Below are positions 9,816 through 20,064 of a stretch of 64,000 nucleotides of DNA, one piece after another. This DNA comes from Acinetobacter sp. ANC 4178. Lineage in GTDB: Bacteria; Pseudomonadota; Gammaproteobacteria; Pseudomonadales; Moraxellaceae. The position numbers were made by a program, and so were the translations under genes. The stretch lies in the NCBI RefSeq assembly GCF_004331175.1, contig NZ_SJOD01000002.1, positions 496,001-560,000 of the forward strand. Direction: 5' to 3'. The notes below the pieces were generated by a model, which saw nothing but the letters and a program-made list of their open reading frames with translations, did not search any database and was not told the DNA's origin. Position 1 is the stretch's first letter. Every line of letters starts with the position of its first letter.

Positions 9816-11969
9816 ATGATCCACGCTGGCAATGCCATTACCGTCCAAATGCTTTCGGACGGAATTGCAGAATTCCGCTTTGACTTACAAGGTGAGTCGG
9901 TCAACAAATTTAACCGTGCAACGATTGAAGATTTTAAAGCGGCTATTGCTGCTGTAAAAGCAGACAGTTCAGTAAAAGGTTTAGTTGTTACTTCAGGTAA
10001 ATCGACATTCATCGTTGGCGCAGACATCACCGAGTTTGGTGAAAATTTCGCGCAAGGTGAACAAGCGATTATCGACTGGGCAATGCCTGTACATGACATC
10101 TTCAATAGCTTTGAAGATTTAGATATTCCTAAAGTTGCTGCAATCAATGGTATGGCATTGGGCGGTGGTTTTGAAATGTGTTTAGTCTGTGACTACCGTG
10201 TCATGTCTGAACAAGCACAAGTTGGCTTACCAGAAATCAAACTCGGGATCTTCCCTGGTTTCGGTGGTACAGTTCGTTTAAGCCGCGTGATTGGTATCGA
10301 CAATGCGGTTGAATGGATGGCGATGGCTGCGCCGAAAAAACCTGCTGCTGCACTCAAAGATGGTGCTGTAGATGCGGTTGTAACGGCTGATAAACTTCAA
10401 GATGCTGCTGTTGATTTAGTTAAACAAGCACTTGCTGGTCGCGTAGACTGGAAAGCAAAACGTCAAGAAAAAATTGACCCAGTCAAGCTCAACCAACTTG
10501 AACAAATGATGGCGTTCAACTCGGCGAAAGGTGCGGTCCTTGCAAAAGCAAACCCTGCTCAATACCCTGCGCCTAAACTTCTACTTGACTCATTACAAGC
10601 AGGTGCAAGCCTTTCACGTAATGAAGCTCTTCAAGCTGAAGCAGCTGGTTTTGCAAAAGCAGCGATTACACCACAAGCAAATGCGTTAATTGGTCTATTC
10701 ATTAATGACCAAGTGGTGAAGAAAACTTCGAAGAAATATGAAAAAGGTGCGCACCCTGTCAACCAAGCGGCTGTATTAGGCGCGGGTATCATGGGTGGTG
10801 GTATTGCTTACCAAGCGGCAAGCAAAGGCACACCTATTATCATGAAAGACATTGGTAATCCACAACTTGCTTTGGGTATGAAAGAAGCCAATGGCTTACT
10901 GACCAAACAAGTTGAACGTAAGAAGATGAAACCTGCGCAAATGGGTGAAACTCTTGCGCGCATCCGTCCAACTTTAAGCTATGACGAGTTTAAAGAAGTG
11001 GACATCGTGATTGAAGCGGTAACAGAGAACCCTAAAGTGAAGGGTATCGTACTGGCTGAAACTGAGAAACACGTTCGTGAAAACACGATCATTGCTTCAA
11101 ATACTTCAACGATTTCAATCACACGTTTGGCTGAAAACCTACAACGTCCTGAAAACTTCGTGGGTATGCACTTCTTTAACCCAGTACACATGATGCCGTT
11201 GGTAGAAGTGATCCGTGGTGAGAAGACTTCTGCTGAAGCGATTGCGACCACTGTAGTTCTTGCTCAGAAAATGGGTAAAACTCCAATCGTTGTGAACGAC
11301 TGCCCAGGTTTCCTTGTCAACCGCGTATTGTTCCCTTACTTCGGTGCATTCGACCTTCTATTGAAAGACGGTGCTGACTTCCAACAAGTCGACAAAGTGA
11401 TGGAAAAATTCGGCTGGCCTATGGGTCCTGCTTACCTCATCGACGTTGTTGGTATCGACACGGGCGTTCACGGTGCAGAAGTGATGGCGGAAGGTTTCCC
11501 TGACCGTATGAAGCCAGATTTCAAAGGCGCGACTTTAACCATGTACGAAAACAAACGTCTTGGCCAAAAGAACGATGTTGGTTTCTACAAATACGAGCTT
11601 GACCGTAAAGGCAAAAAAGCCAAAGTGGTTGATCCAACTGCATACGAGCTGGTTGCTTCTGTTGCGACTGCGGAAAAACATGAATTTGATGCTCAAGAAA
11701 TCATTGACCGTATGATGCTTGCTTTCTGTAACGAAACTGTTCGTTGCCTAGAAGACAACATCGTAGCGACTGCTTCTGAAGCAGACATGGCGATGATTAT
11801 GGGTGTAGGTTTCCCTCCATTCCGTGGTGGTCCATGCCGTTACATCGACCAAACAGGTGTTGCTGAATACGTTGCACTTTGCGACAAATATGCACACTTA
11901 GGTAAGGCTTATGAAGCGCCACAAATGTTGCGTGACATGGCTGCTAACAACAAAAAATTCTACGGTTAA
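9816..11969 (+). CDS. fadB: Fatty acid oxidation complex alpha subunit
   Basis: FadB carries enoyl-CoA hydratase/isomerase and 3-hydroxyacyl-CoA dehydrogenase activities of beta-oxidation and forms a complex with FadA. The 717-residue length is normal. The crotonase domain has IVGADITEF (~residue 66) and [14 protein letters not shown] (~110). The NAD-binding fold has [19 protein letters not shown] (~residue 320), and the dehydrogenase domain has [16 protein letters not shown] (~450). The start follows AAGGAGATC. fadA begins 12 bases after its stop, so the two are one operon. Confidence 0.97.
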   Translation: MIHAGNAITVQMLSDGIAEFRFDLQGESVNKFNRATIEDFKAAIAAVKADSSVKGLVVTSGKSTFIVGADITEFGENFAQGEQAIIDWAMPVHDIFNSFEDLDIPKVAAINGMALGGGFEMCLVCDYRVMSEQAQVGLPEIKLGIFPGFGGTVRLSRVIGIDNAVEWMAMAAPKKPAAALKDGAVDAVVTADKLQDAAVDLVKQALAGRVDWKAKRQEKIDPVKLNQLEQMMAFNSAKGAVLAKANPAQYPAPKLLLDSLQAGASLSRNEALQAEAAGFAKAAITPQANALIGLFINDQVVKKTSKKYEKGAHPVNQAAVLGAGIMGGGIAYQAASKGTPIIMKDIGNPQLALGMKEANGLLTKQVERKKMKPAQMGETLARIRPTLSYDEFKEVDIVIEAVTENPKVKGIVLAETEKHVRENTIIASNTSTISITRLAENLQRPENFVGMHFFNPVHMMPLVEVIRGEKTSAEAIATTVVLAQKMGKTPIVVNDCPGFLVNRVLFPYFGAFDLLLKDGADFQQVDKVMEKFGWPMGPAYLIDVVGIDTGVHGAEVMAEGFPDRMKPDFKGATLTMYENKRLGQKNDVGFYKYELDRKGKKAKVVDPTAYELVASVATAEKHEFDAQEIIDRMMLAFCNETVRCLEDNIVATASEADMAMIMGVGFPPFRGGPCRYIDQTGVAEYVALCDKYAHLGKAYEAPQMLRDMAANNKKFYG

Positions 11970-11981
11970 GGAGCAACGTGA

Positions 11982-13154
<1,173 letters not shown>

Positions 13155-13180
13155 TGTTTAATTAAATACTGAGATGAGAA

Positions 13181-13209
13181 GAAACCCCGCTTATTGCGGG
13201 GTTTCTTTT
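13181..13209 (+). terminator. Terminator of the fadBA operon
   Basis: GAAACCCCGC-TTATT-GCGGGGTTTC is a perfect 10-bp stem followed by TTTT, 27 bases after the fadA stop. Confidence 0.9.
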
Positions 13210-13261
13210 AACAGAATAAAAAAAGTACAATGCAGTTAAATATCAAATTTTAAAATACAAT

Positions 13262-14773
13262 ATGACTTATATGGAAAAATCACAGGATTTTTTAATTAGC
13301 TTAGTAAATGAATTAAGAAAAATGCCTCGTGAAACTACATGGTTAGAATTCAAAGAGAATATTTCTGAACCTGAACGTATTGGCAAATATATTTCCGCTC
13401 TTTCTAATTCTGCTACTTTAGCGAACAAAAGTAATGGATATCTAATATGGGGAATTCACGATGAAAATCATGAAATAGTTGGTACTTCTTTTAAACCACA
13501 TCTAGCCAAAAAAGGTAATCAAGATTTAGAAAGTTGGTTGATGCAACAATGTAGTCCAAAAATATATTTTAAGTTTTATGAAGTTAGTATCCCAGTTACA
13601 CATGAACATGAACATGAACATGAACATGAAATTATCGAAAAAAAAGTAGTGATCCTAGAAATTCCTCAGGCACAAAATCAACCTACCTCATTCAATGGTC
13701 AACAGTACATCCGTATTTCATCAAATGTGAAACCACTAGATCAATATCCTGAACATGAAAAAAACTTATGGCTATGCTTTGATAAAACACCATTCGAACA
13801 GCAAATCGCAGCCCACGATTTAAGAGCTTCTGAATTATTCAATTTAATTGATTATGCTGGATTCTTTGATTTAATTTCATATCCATTACCAACTAATCAT
13901 GACAGCATTCTGCACCAGTTGGAATCAGAAGGTTTAATTATCAAAAATGAAAGTGGAAATTGGGATATTAAAAATTTAGGTGCAATATTATTTGCCAAGT
14001 CATTAAACAAGTTCTCTCATCTAAAAAGGAAAGCTATCCGAGTAATTCAATATGCTGGAAACAACCGCATTCAAACAATTAAAGAGCAAAGTGGTGACAA
14101 AGGTTATGCCATAGGATTTGAGGGACTTATTTCATATGTAGATAACCTTTTACCTCAAAATGAAGTCATCGGAAAGGCTCTAAGACGCGAAGTAAGTATG
14201 TACCCTGAATTATCAATACGTGAGTTAATAGCTAATGCCATCATCCATCAGGATTTCACTATTTCAGGTATGGGTACGACAATTGAGATATTCAAAGATA
14301 GAATTGAAATTACCAATCCTGGAAATCCCCTTGTAAGTATTGATCGCCTGCTCGATAGTCCACCTCAATCGCGAAATGAAAACATTGCATCCTTAATGAG
14401 AAGAATTGGTATCTGTGAAGAACGTGGTAGTGGTATTGACAAAGTTGTACATGAAACAGAATTTTTTCAACTGCCACCGCCACTTTTCGAAAATTTTGAC
14501 AATGCTACTAGGATCGTACTATTTGCACATAAAGAATTTAAAGAAATGGATACTCAAGAAAAAATTCGTGCATGCTACTTACATGCTTGTCTCAAATATG
14601 TTCAGAGAGACTATCTTACAAATGCAAGCTTACGGGATCGATTCAAAATTGAAGCTCAAAACAGTGCTATTGCATCTAGAATAATCAAAGATACCTTAGA
14701 AATAGGTCTTATTAAACCTTTCGATCCAGAGCAAGGAAGAAAACATGCTCGCTATATTCCCCATTGGGCGTAA
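13262..14773 (+). CDS. AlbA_2 (Schlafen-like) / GHKL-ATPase protein, putative regulator
   Basis: The 503-residue protein has an N-terminal AlbA_2 domain (WLEFKENISEPERIGKYISA, then YLIWGIHDE, residues ~20-130) and a GHKL-type ATP-binding domain (ELSIRELIANAIIHQDF, GTTIEIFKDRIEITNPG, ICEERGSGIDKVV, residues ~315-400), then a winged-helix-like tail. Such proteins are annotated as ATP-dependent regulators and often occur in accessory or defence-rich regions; no specific activity is established. An in-frame run of five HE dipeptides sits at ~residues 114-123. The gene is clearly more AT-rich than fadBA before it, and a tract of odd repeats follows, suggesting acquisition. An ATG at 13271 is an alternative start. 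Confidence 0.75.
   Translation: MTYMEKSQDFLISLVNELRKMPRETTWLEFKENISEPERIGKYISALSNSATLANKSNGYLIWGIHDENHEIVGTSFKPHLAKKGNQDLESWLMQQCSPKIYFKFYEVSIPVTHEHEHEHEHEIIEKKVVILEIPQAQNQPTSFNGQQYIRISSNVKPLDQYPEHEKNLWLCFDKTPFEQQIAAHDLRASELFNLIDYAGFFDLISYPLPTNHDSILHQLESEGLIIKNESGNWDIKNLGAILFAKSLNKFSHLKRKAIRVIQYAGNNRIQTIKEQSGDKGYAIGFEGLISYVDNLLPQNEVIGKALRREVSMYPELSIRELIANAIIHQDFTISGMGTTIEIFKDRIEITNPGNPLVSIDRLLDSPPQSRNENIASLMRRIGICEERGSGIDKVVHETEFFQLPPPLFENFDNATRIVLFAHKEFKEMDTQEKIRACYLHACLKYVQRDYLTNASLRDRFKIEAQNSAIASRIIKDTLEIGLIKPFDPEQGRKHARYIPHWA
13601..13630 (+). repeat. Hexanucleotide repeat, five copies of CATGAA
   Basis: Five exact tandem CATGAA units encode (His-Glu)5 inside the AlbA_2-type gene, directly after the AlbA_2 domain. 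Copy-number change would alter linker length but keep the frame. Confidence 0.9.
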
Positions 14774-15182
14774 TCTAACTCAAAAAGTAGTGATTTTTAT
14801 TTGATAGAAATCATCACCAACTCAAGTTTTTATTTTTTTACAATATAAATCATACACTTGCTTTTTGATGGTTATTTGATGAGTTAAACCGTCTTTTATT
14901 ACAAATTGCTATTTATCTTTAGCATCTAAAAAAAATATTTGATGATTTTCTTATAGATGCTTTTTGATCGTTATTTGATAGATAGTTTCTAAAAGAAAAG
15001 AACCAACTTATTCTTACAGCCTACCTACTTAAAAATGTAAACTTATTTCTATCTATTTTTCTGTTAGATTAGTTTTCTCATTTTTTAGAAAAAAGCTTTT
15101 ACAATCATTTGAATCTTTTAATGATAGGCTTAACAACAATAAAAAATTTGCTTTATAACTTCTTCATAATTCGGAGTGACGG
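14774..15182. repeat. AT-rich intergenic tract with repeated TTATTTGAT motifs
   Basis: This 409-base gap holds no gene. A 22-base element beginning TGCTTTTTGAT and ending GTTATTTGAT occurs at 14859-14880 and 14958-14979, differing at one base, 99 bases apart. A third TTATTTGAT lies at 14797-14805, directly behind the upstream gene. The tract may be the trailing edge of an inserted segment or a binding-site cluster. Confidence 0.55.
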
Positions 15183-15881
15183 ATGTTTTCATCACCAGTA
15201 AAAACCATCATCAGTGCAGGCATCTTAGCGACACTTTTCACAGGTTGCGCCACCAAAACCCTGATGACCAAAGACAATAAAACCTATACCCGCTCCAACA
15301 AAGTCACTTTAGTTGAAGACCAAGTGGTTGCATTCGGTAAACCCGCTCAAGCACTCACCACCCTACCTGCCAACAGCTTGGTCATTGCGGGACAAAAAAA
15401 TAGTTATATATTGACCCAAGGCGGGACTCAGTTTGTCGCACTGATCACGAAACTAGACCCCAAAAATATTCAAATGACCAAAGAACTCAGTTTCTATTCA
15501 GAGAAAAATGATGGTCATTTCACAGGTACACTGCCACTGTCTTATGTCAAACTCAAAGAAGACATCAGTAAAAAAGACCTCGAATTCTTTATCGAAAATG
15601 GCGCAAAGGAGTGTTCAACTTATAGTGATGAACGCATGAAGGCGCAACGCTTCTGTTTCGACGTTGCTTTGGCTGGTGTGGTCTACCCTGCTGCGAACAA
15701 TTTGGCATCGTTAAAAGCCTTGAGTAAGCCTTATCAGGTCAGCATTTATAGCTATCAAGAGGAAAGCTACAAATCAAAATCGGGACTCAATCCTTTTGAA
15801 AAACTGGTGTTACTGCCTTTTGCTGTCGCAATCGATGTCGTCAGCCTGCCATTCCAAGCAGCCGAAAAAATCTTTGATTAG
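15183..15881 (+). CDS. Lipoprotein of unknown function
   Basis: This 232-residue protein begins with a lipoprotein signal (AGILATLFTGCATK; lipobox FTGC, cysteine at residue 22) and a GGAG ribosome-binding site stands seven bases before the ATG. The mature part alternates strand-like and charged segments; a hydrophobic stretch near the end (LLPFAVAIDVVSLPFQAAEKIF) resembles the tail of YceK/DUF1375-like small lipoproteins, but no family can be named with confidence. It is expected at the cell envelope. Confidence 0.7.
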   Translation: MFSSPVKTIISAGILATLFTGCATKTLMTKDNKTYTRSNKVTLVEDQVVAFGKPAQALTTLPANSLVIAGQKNSYILTQGGTQFVALITKLDPKNIQMTKELSFYSEKNDGHFTGTLPLSYVKLKEDISKKDLEFFIENGAKECSTYSDERMKAQRFCFDVALAGVVYPAANNLASLKALSKPYQVSIYSYQEESYKSKSGLNPFEKLVLLPFAVAIDVVSLPFQAAEKIFD

Positions 15882-15940
15882 TGTTAGAAAAACTAGAAGT
15901 CCATATTCAATGGATGGACTTCTAAAATTGATGCCAGCGG

Positions 15941-16213
15941 CTAAGCCAGTAACTCTGCCATCAACCATGCCATGTATTTTTCTTGGTCCATAAAATCGGG
16001 AGCACTGCCCGTATCCAAACTGTAATACTGCCGATTAAACTCAATCACAATTTGTTCGGTATGGTGCCAGTCTTCAATTAAATGGAAATGTTGGCTAAAG
16101 AAAAAACGGTTTTTACCCCAGTTACTCAAACTTTCCAGTTTGGGATAGGCTTTATTTTGTAAAAATTCCACATATACCTGTTGAATATCATCAAAGACCT
16201 GAATGGTTTTCAT
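15941..16213 (-). CDS. Hypothetical protein, 90 residues
   Basis: A small soluble acidic/aromatic protein with no signal peptide and no recognised motif. Its ATG at 16211-16213 has no strong ribosome-binding site, but the frame is well filled with typical codons and the product ends cleanly with MDQEKYMAWLMAELLA. It is convergent with the preceding lipoprotein gene, and the next upstream gene on this strand starts beyond it. Function unknown. Confidence 0.55.
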   Translation of the reverse strand: MKTIQVFDDIQQVYVEFLQNKAYPKLESLSNWGKNRFFFSQHFHLIEDWHHTEQIVIEFNRQYYSLDTGSAPDFMDQEKYMAWLMAELLA

Positions 16214-16305
16214 TGCTGTACCTGCTTTAAATCTGATGCGTAAAGGTGTTCAACAGTTCTAACTTAACGCAATCATTTTAAAGTTATATGACACTGATCT
16301 CGTGT

Positions 16306-17058
16306 TTATTCATGCTTTTGTTCCAGCGCCTTTTGATTTTTCTGCTGGATCTGTTTCATCTGTGCATTCAGTTTTAACACCTCTTGATACAACGTATTAA
16401 ATTGTTTTAATGCTGCATCATCATAAAACATGAAGGTATTATTTTTGCTCTGCCAACGGTTATTTTTTAACACCAAAAAAATCTGATCGGCTTTTTCAAG
16501 CACTTGTTTTTCTATTTCAAATAACGCTAAAGCCTCATTTTTCTTATCACTTTCCCGCAAATTTTCTGCCAGTTGATGGCGATAACGCGATTGAATCGGC
16601 AGTTGTTTCGCTTGCTCTAAGGCATTTTGTTGCGCTTGTTCAATCTTGACCTGATACTCTGTTGCCAAGGCGTGTGCTTGCTGCAACATCAAGTCGGTTT
16701 CTTGATAATTCTGTTTTTTGTCCTTATTCAAGCGCTCAATATTTAAAAATTCATCCCAATGAATCGCTTTTAACTCACGCAAATAAGCATTACGCGCTTC
16801 GGCACTTTGAATCATCTGGCTCAAAACAAAACTGGCCATCACCTCATAATCACCCTGTAAGCGTGTATCGGTCACATCGACGTCTATGGGCTTGTTCCAG
16901 TCTTTGGCTTGGGCGTAAATTAAATCGGTTTTTTCGTACAGCACCTTTTGATATTGTTCGAGTTGTATCGCTTCTTTTTGTTGCGCATGATATTGATAAA
17001 ATAATCCACCAAATACAGCGGCAGTGGCTAATCCTAAAACCAGAAAGATACGTGGCAT
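16306..17058 (-). CDS. Membrane-anchored coiled-coil protein, hypothetical
   Basis: From the ATG at 17056-17058 (GGAG nine bases upstream) the protein has 250 residues: one N-terminal membrane segment (MPRIFLVLGLATAAVFGGLF) followed by a long, glutamine- and charge-rich helical part with heptad-like patterns (ALEQAKQLPIQSRYRHQLAE and LNAQMKQIQQKNQKALEQKH). The helical part should lie in the periplasm. A longer frame to 17124 exists but its first 22 residues look untranslated. Function unknown. Confidence 0.65.
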   Translation of the reverse strand: MPRIFLVLGLATAAVFGGLFYQYHAQQKEAIQLEQYQKVLYEKTDLIYAQAKDWNKPIDVDVTDTRLQGDYEVMASFVLSQMIQSAEARNAYLRELKAIHWDEFLNIERLNKDKKQNYQETDLMLQQAHALATEYQVKIEQAQQNALEQAKQLPIQSRYRHQLAENLRESDKKNEALALFEIEKQVLEKADQIFLVLKNNRWQSKNNTFMFYDDAALKQFNTLYQEVLKLNAQMKQIQQKNQKALEQKHE

Positions 17059-17204
17059 AGTCCGCTCCGACTCCCCTTTGCATCTATCATAGCAAACAAC
17101 AGAACATGCTGAATATTTCATCATGTTATTACGCTTACAAAATCATGATGTACTGCAAATTCAAGTAACAATAACAATGCTTTAGCTTTAAAATATTGAA
17201 GGTT

Positions 17205-17720
17205 TTATTTTGTAGTGGGTGCTCGGGGTAACTGCGTATTCGGTTGATTCCCTTGCATAAAATTATAATCGACTTGCCCAATAGAAATTTGTTCACGCAC
17301 AATTTGGACATTTTTCGCATTCCGATCAATCCCAAAAGGTTGCAACATAATATACAGCCCCTCAGTCGGGTCAGATGACTGTAAACCCGCGGCAATATTT
17401 AACACATGCTCGCGCAATAATGGGGGCAATGACCCTAAATCTGGTGTTGCAGCAGGGGCTAAAATATCTAGATTATGCACGAGAGTCGGATCCACCACAA
17501 AAGACTGCGTATCATCCTGTAATTGCATCATCCGATGCTGTAACGCCTTACGAATATTTTCATCTTGCTGATAAGGAATGACACCTGATTCTGCACGTAG
17601 TTCTGACTCCGCCATGACTTTAAATGTCGGTAAACTCACGATTTCACCGTTGGCTTGAACACCCGTCGGCATCAAAACCAAAGTCAAAGGAAGTGCAGTA
17701 AGATATTTCCACAAATTCAT
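17205..17720 (-). CDS. Secreted hypothetical protein
   Basis: The 171-residue product has a signal peptide (MNLWKYLTALPLTLVLMPTG, cleavage likely after VQA) and a soluble domain of about 147 residues. The start of the mature part (IVSLPTFKVMAESELR) recalls the N-terminal segment of some TonB-dependent receptors, but no plug or barrel follows. It ends in a basic Pro/Thr tail. Function unknown; an envelope location is the only firm statement. Confidence 0.6.
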   Translation of the reverse strand: MNLWKYLTALPLTLVLMPTGVQANGEIVSLPTFKVMAESELRAESGVIPYQQDENIRKALQHRMMQLQDDTQSFVVDPTLVHNLDILAPAATPDLGSLPPLLREHVLNIAAGLQSSDPTEGLYIMLQPFGIDRNAKNVQIVREQISIGQVDYNFMQGNQPNTQLPRAPTTK

Positions 17721-17955
17721 AAAACCATCCCAAAATTAGAGATATATCAGGATTATGTAATACATAACCCAGACCGTATTGTATATTTTCCAGCCACATC
17801 CAGTTTGGTTGTCAGATAAACGGTCATTTGTGAATGAAAGCGCACGATGCCCATTACATGTAACACAACGCTTTTTTTCATCTCATTTGCTTTAAATTCT
17901 AGGAATCATCCCCATCATTTTCTGAATTGCTACTGTTACTTTTTAGAGAAATTAC

Positions 17956-18666
17956 ATGCGTGTTGATATTTGGTCCGATGTCGTTTGTCCATTTTGCTAT
18001 ATCGGAAAAAAACGTTTAGAAGCTGCAGCGGAGCAAGCTGGTGTAGAACTGGAAGTGCATTGGCACAGTTTTGAACTTGATCCAGACGCCCCAACACGCC
18101 AAGAAATTTCAAATTCTGAGCGTTTGGCACAAAAATATGGTCGTACTCTTGCCGAAGTCGAAGACATGCAACGCAATATTGCCACTATGGCAGCAGCAGA
18201 AGGGATTGAGTTTAATTGGGAAAATGCCAATTCTGGCAATACCTTCAATGCACACCGTATTATCCACTTGGCGCAAAGCAAAGGTTTGGGTTCAGAAGCC
18301 AAAGAAGCCTTCTTCTACAGCTATATGACTCAAGGTTTGCCGATTGGTGAGCGTGAAACCATTGAAGATGTTGCTGCGCGTATCGGACTAAATCCTGTTG
18401 AAGTCGATGACGTACTCAATTCAGATGAATACGCCGACTTTGTTAAATTCGATCAAGAAGTGGCACGTGATCAACTCCAAGTGACGGGCGTACCTTTCTT
18501 TGTGTTTGATCAGCGCGTTGCTTTAGCTGGTGCACAACCACGCGAAGTTTTCTTACAAGTTTTAGAAAAAGCGATGGAAACAGCACATGATACAGATACA
18601 GCGCCTGACGCAAATCAATGTGATGTTAATGGACAATGTGATCCAGCATCAGAACAACCGAAATAA
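17956..18666 (+). CDS. DsbA-family oxidoreductase (FrnE-like)
   Basis: The 236-residue protein has the DsbA/FrnE thioredoxin fold with CPFC at residues 11-14 (IWSDVVCPFCYIGKKRLE), and the cis-proline region TGVPFFVFDQRVALAGAQP. There is no signal peptide, so unlike DsbA it acts in the cytoplasm, probably in thiol-disulfide exchange under oxidative stress. The C-terminus adds a Cys pair, CDVNGQC, as in FrnE relatives with a second reactive cysteine motif. It is monocistronic, with a terminator right behind it. Confidence 0.88.
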   Translation: MRVDIWSDVVCPFCYIGKKRLEAAAEQAGVELEVHWHSFELDPDAPTRQEISNSERLAQKYGRTLAEVEDMQRNIATMAAAEGIEFNWENANSGNTFNAHRIIHLAQSKGLGSEAKEAFFYSYMTQGLPIGERETIEDVAARIGLNPVEVDDVLNSDEYADFVKFDQEVARDQLQVTGVPFFVFDQRVALAGAQPREVFLQVLEKAMETAHDTDTAPDANQCDVNGQCDPASEQPK

Positions 18667-18696
18667 GTATTCCACAGTTTAACTGCTTCGGTTTTC

Positions 18697-18733
18697 AAAG
18701 CCTCCTGAGTGCAAACTTTGGAGGCTTTTTTTT
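18697..18733 (+). terminator. Terminator after the DsbA-family gene
   Basis: AAAGCCTCC and GGAGGCTTT form a 9-bp stem followed by eight T, 30 bases past the stop. Confidence 0.85.
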
Positions 18734-18926
18734 GCCATAAATAAAGCGCCTTGCCTAAAAAAACGGATCCGACTGAATCCATACGCAGTACACATTTTCA
18801 TCAACAATCAACACAATTCGCCTGCATAAAGCCAGCTATCAGTACACAGGAACATGACAATCCTTACAGAACACTGGGATAGGCTAGAACAGTAAGTGAC
18901 TTATCCAACTTTGACATGAGGTTTAT

Positions 18927-19160
18927 ATGAATCATCAAGCTCCTCCAAATCAAATGATTGACTCCCCCGCTACACAAGATTTTTCCCGAGCCAGATCAAC
19001 CCAGACAAAAAGAAAATCTCGCATCTCTCCCGCCTTTGCAGGTGCCGTGATGGGTGCAATTGCAGGACGATTTCTCCCCAAACTCAGCCCTTTTTCTGGT
19101 GCTGTTCTCGGTATTATGAGTGCAAAAATGTATCAAAAGCGGCAGTCTCAACACCGTTAA
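18927..19160 (+). CDS. Small glycine-rich membrane-type protein
   Basis: The 77-residue protein starts behind a GAGG ribosome-binding site. Its first half is polar and basic (STQTKRKSRIS); the second half has two glycine/alanine-rich helices (AFAGAVMGAIAGRFL and PFSGAVLGIMSAKM) separated by a proline turn, as in glycine-zipper proteins. It has no signal peptide and no recognised family. Confidence 0.55.
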   Translation: MNHQAPPNQMIDSPATQDFSRARSTQTKRKSRISPAFAGAVMGAIAGRFLPKLSPFSGAVLGIMSAKMYQKRQSQHR

Positions 19161-19388
19161 ATGGTTTATTTTTCACCATTTTTTCACAAGCACAAGATTG
19201 TCTTAACCGTTAAGGCAATCTTAGAGTAATAACTCTATTACATTGATTTAGAACAATAATTTGACTGCACGTTCATCTTTTTTCTGGATAAAATACATCA
19301 CTTTTTGATCATTTTTTGATATTATTAATTTGCTTATTTTTTCTCCTTATCCATTTTGGATATTCTCTCTGTTATCAAGGTGATTTTT

Positions 19389-19571
19389 ATGTCAATCATG
19401 AAATCTATTTTGGCTATTGCCGCATTTGCTATTTCTGCTCAAGTTTCTGCTCAAGTGGTTTTTGTACCAAATTTCCCTGTGCAAGATGATGTAAAAACAC
19501 AAACCTCAACAGCAACACCAACTGAACATATTGCTCAAGATGCCTCTGCGCCAGCAAAAGATGCTGCCTAA
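19389..19571 (+). CDS. Small secreted protein
   Basis: This 60-residue product begins at the ATG at 19389, five bases after an AAGGTGA ribosome-binding site. The first 23 residues are a signal peptide (ILAIAAFAISAQVSAQ); the mature part is about 37 residues, rich in Thr, Ala and Asp, ending APAKDAA. A terminator follows directly, so this is a short single-gene transcript. Function unknown. Confidence 0.55.
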   Translation: MSIMKSILAIAAFAISAQVSAQVVFVPNFPVQDDVKTQTSTATPTEHIAQDASAPAKDAA

Positions 19572-19591
19572 GACTGAGTTGTTTATATGCT

Positions 19592-19622
19592 AAAAAACAG
19601 CCCTCAAGCGGGCTGTTTTTTT
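19592..19622 (+). terminator. Terminator after the small secreted protein gene
   Basis: AAAAAACAGCCC-TCAAGC-GGGCTGTTTTTT is a 12-bp perfect stem with a T tract, 20 bases after the stop. Confidence 0.9.
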
Positions 19623-19869
19623 ATGGCTGAGATCTGCATAAACGTTTAAAACAACACGTAAAAATGTTCAAACCCTTCCTCTTTTTCAACAGCAGGTGTC
19701 GTTGTAGTGCGGTTAAAATGAATTGTTACGAATATTTTTAATCAAAAATTTTAAATAAATGTCATATTCGCCTAGAAATGCGTCAAAGATGACAAAAATT
19801 TTCATGTTTTTTTCTTATAAATCCATATAATCAAGTGATCTAGATGCATTAATCGAGGAATTTGATTTT

Positions 19870-20055
19870 ATGTACATGCAAGATATTCAAGCCCTGATTC
19901 AAGGAACCGTTCCCCCTCAAGCAATTAATTTGGATGAATTGATTGCTATGGCAGAACGCTATCCTCAACACACGTCTACAGAATATAAATTATTAGAAAT
20001 AGCGGCCAATATTGTTTTGGCAAGTTATTTGGAAAAGGCTCAACAGCATCTATAA
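19870..20055 (+). CDS. Small hypothetical protein upstream of the 500-residue unknown
   Basis: The 61-residue product is soluble and helical (INLDELIAMAERYPQHTST...LEIAANIVLASYLEKAQQHL). TATAAT at 19826-19831 and GAGGA upstream of the ATG support expression. It ends nine bases before the next gene, so the two are one unit. No family is recognised. Confidence 0.6.
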   Translation: MYMQDIQALIQGTVPPQAINLDELIAMAERYPQHTSTEYKLLEIAANIVLASYLEKAQQHL

Positions 20056-20064
20056 AGACTGTCT

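Noticed and set aside
13601..13630. CATGAA repeats considered as a phase-variation switch
   Set aside because: The unit is a multiple of three, so slippage cannot turn the gene on or off.
14859..14979. TTATTTGAT repeats considered as a CRISPR array
   Set aside because: Only two full copies, AT-rich, no regular spacer series and no cas genes nearby.
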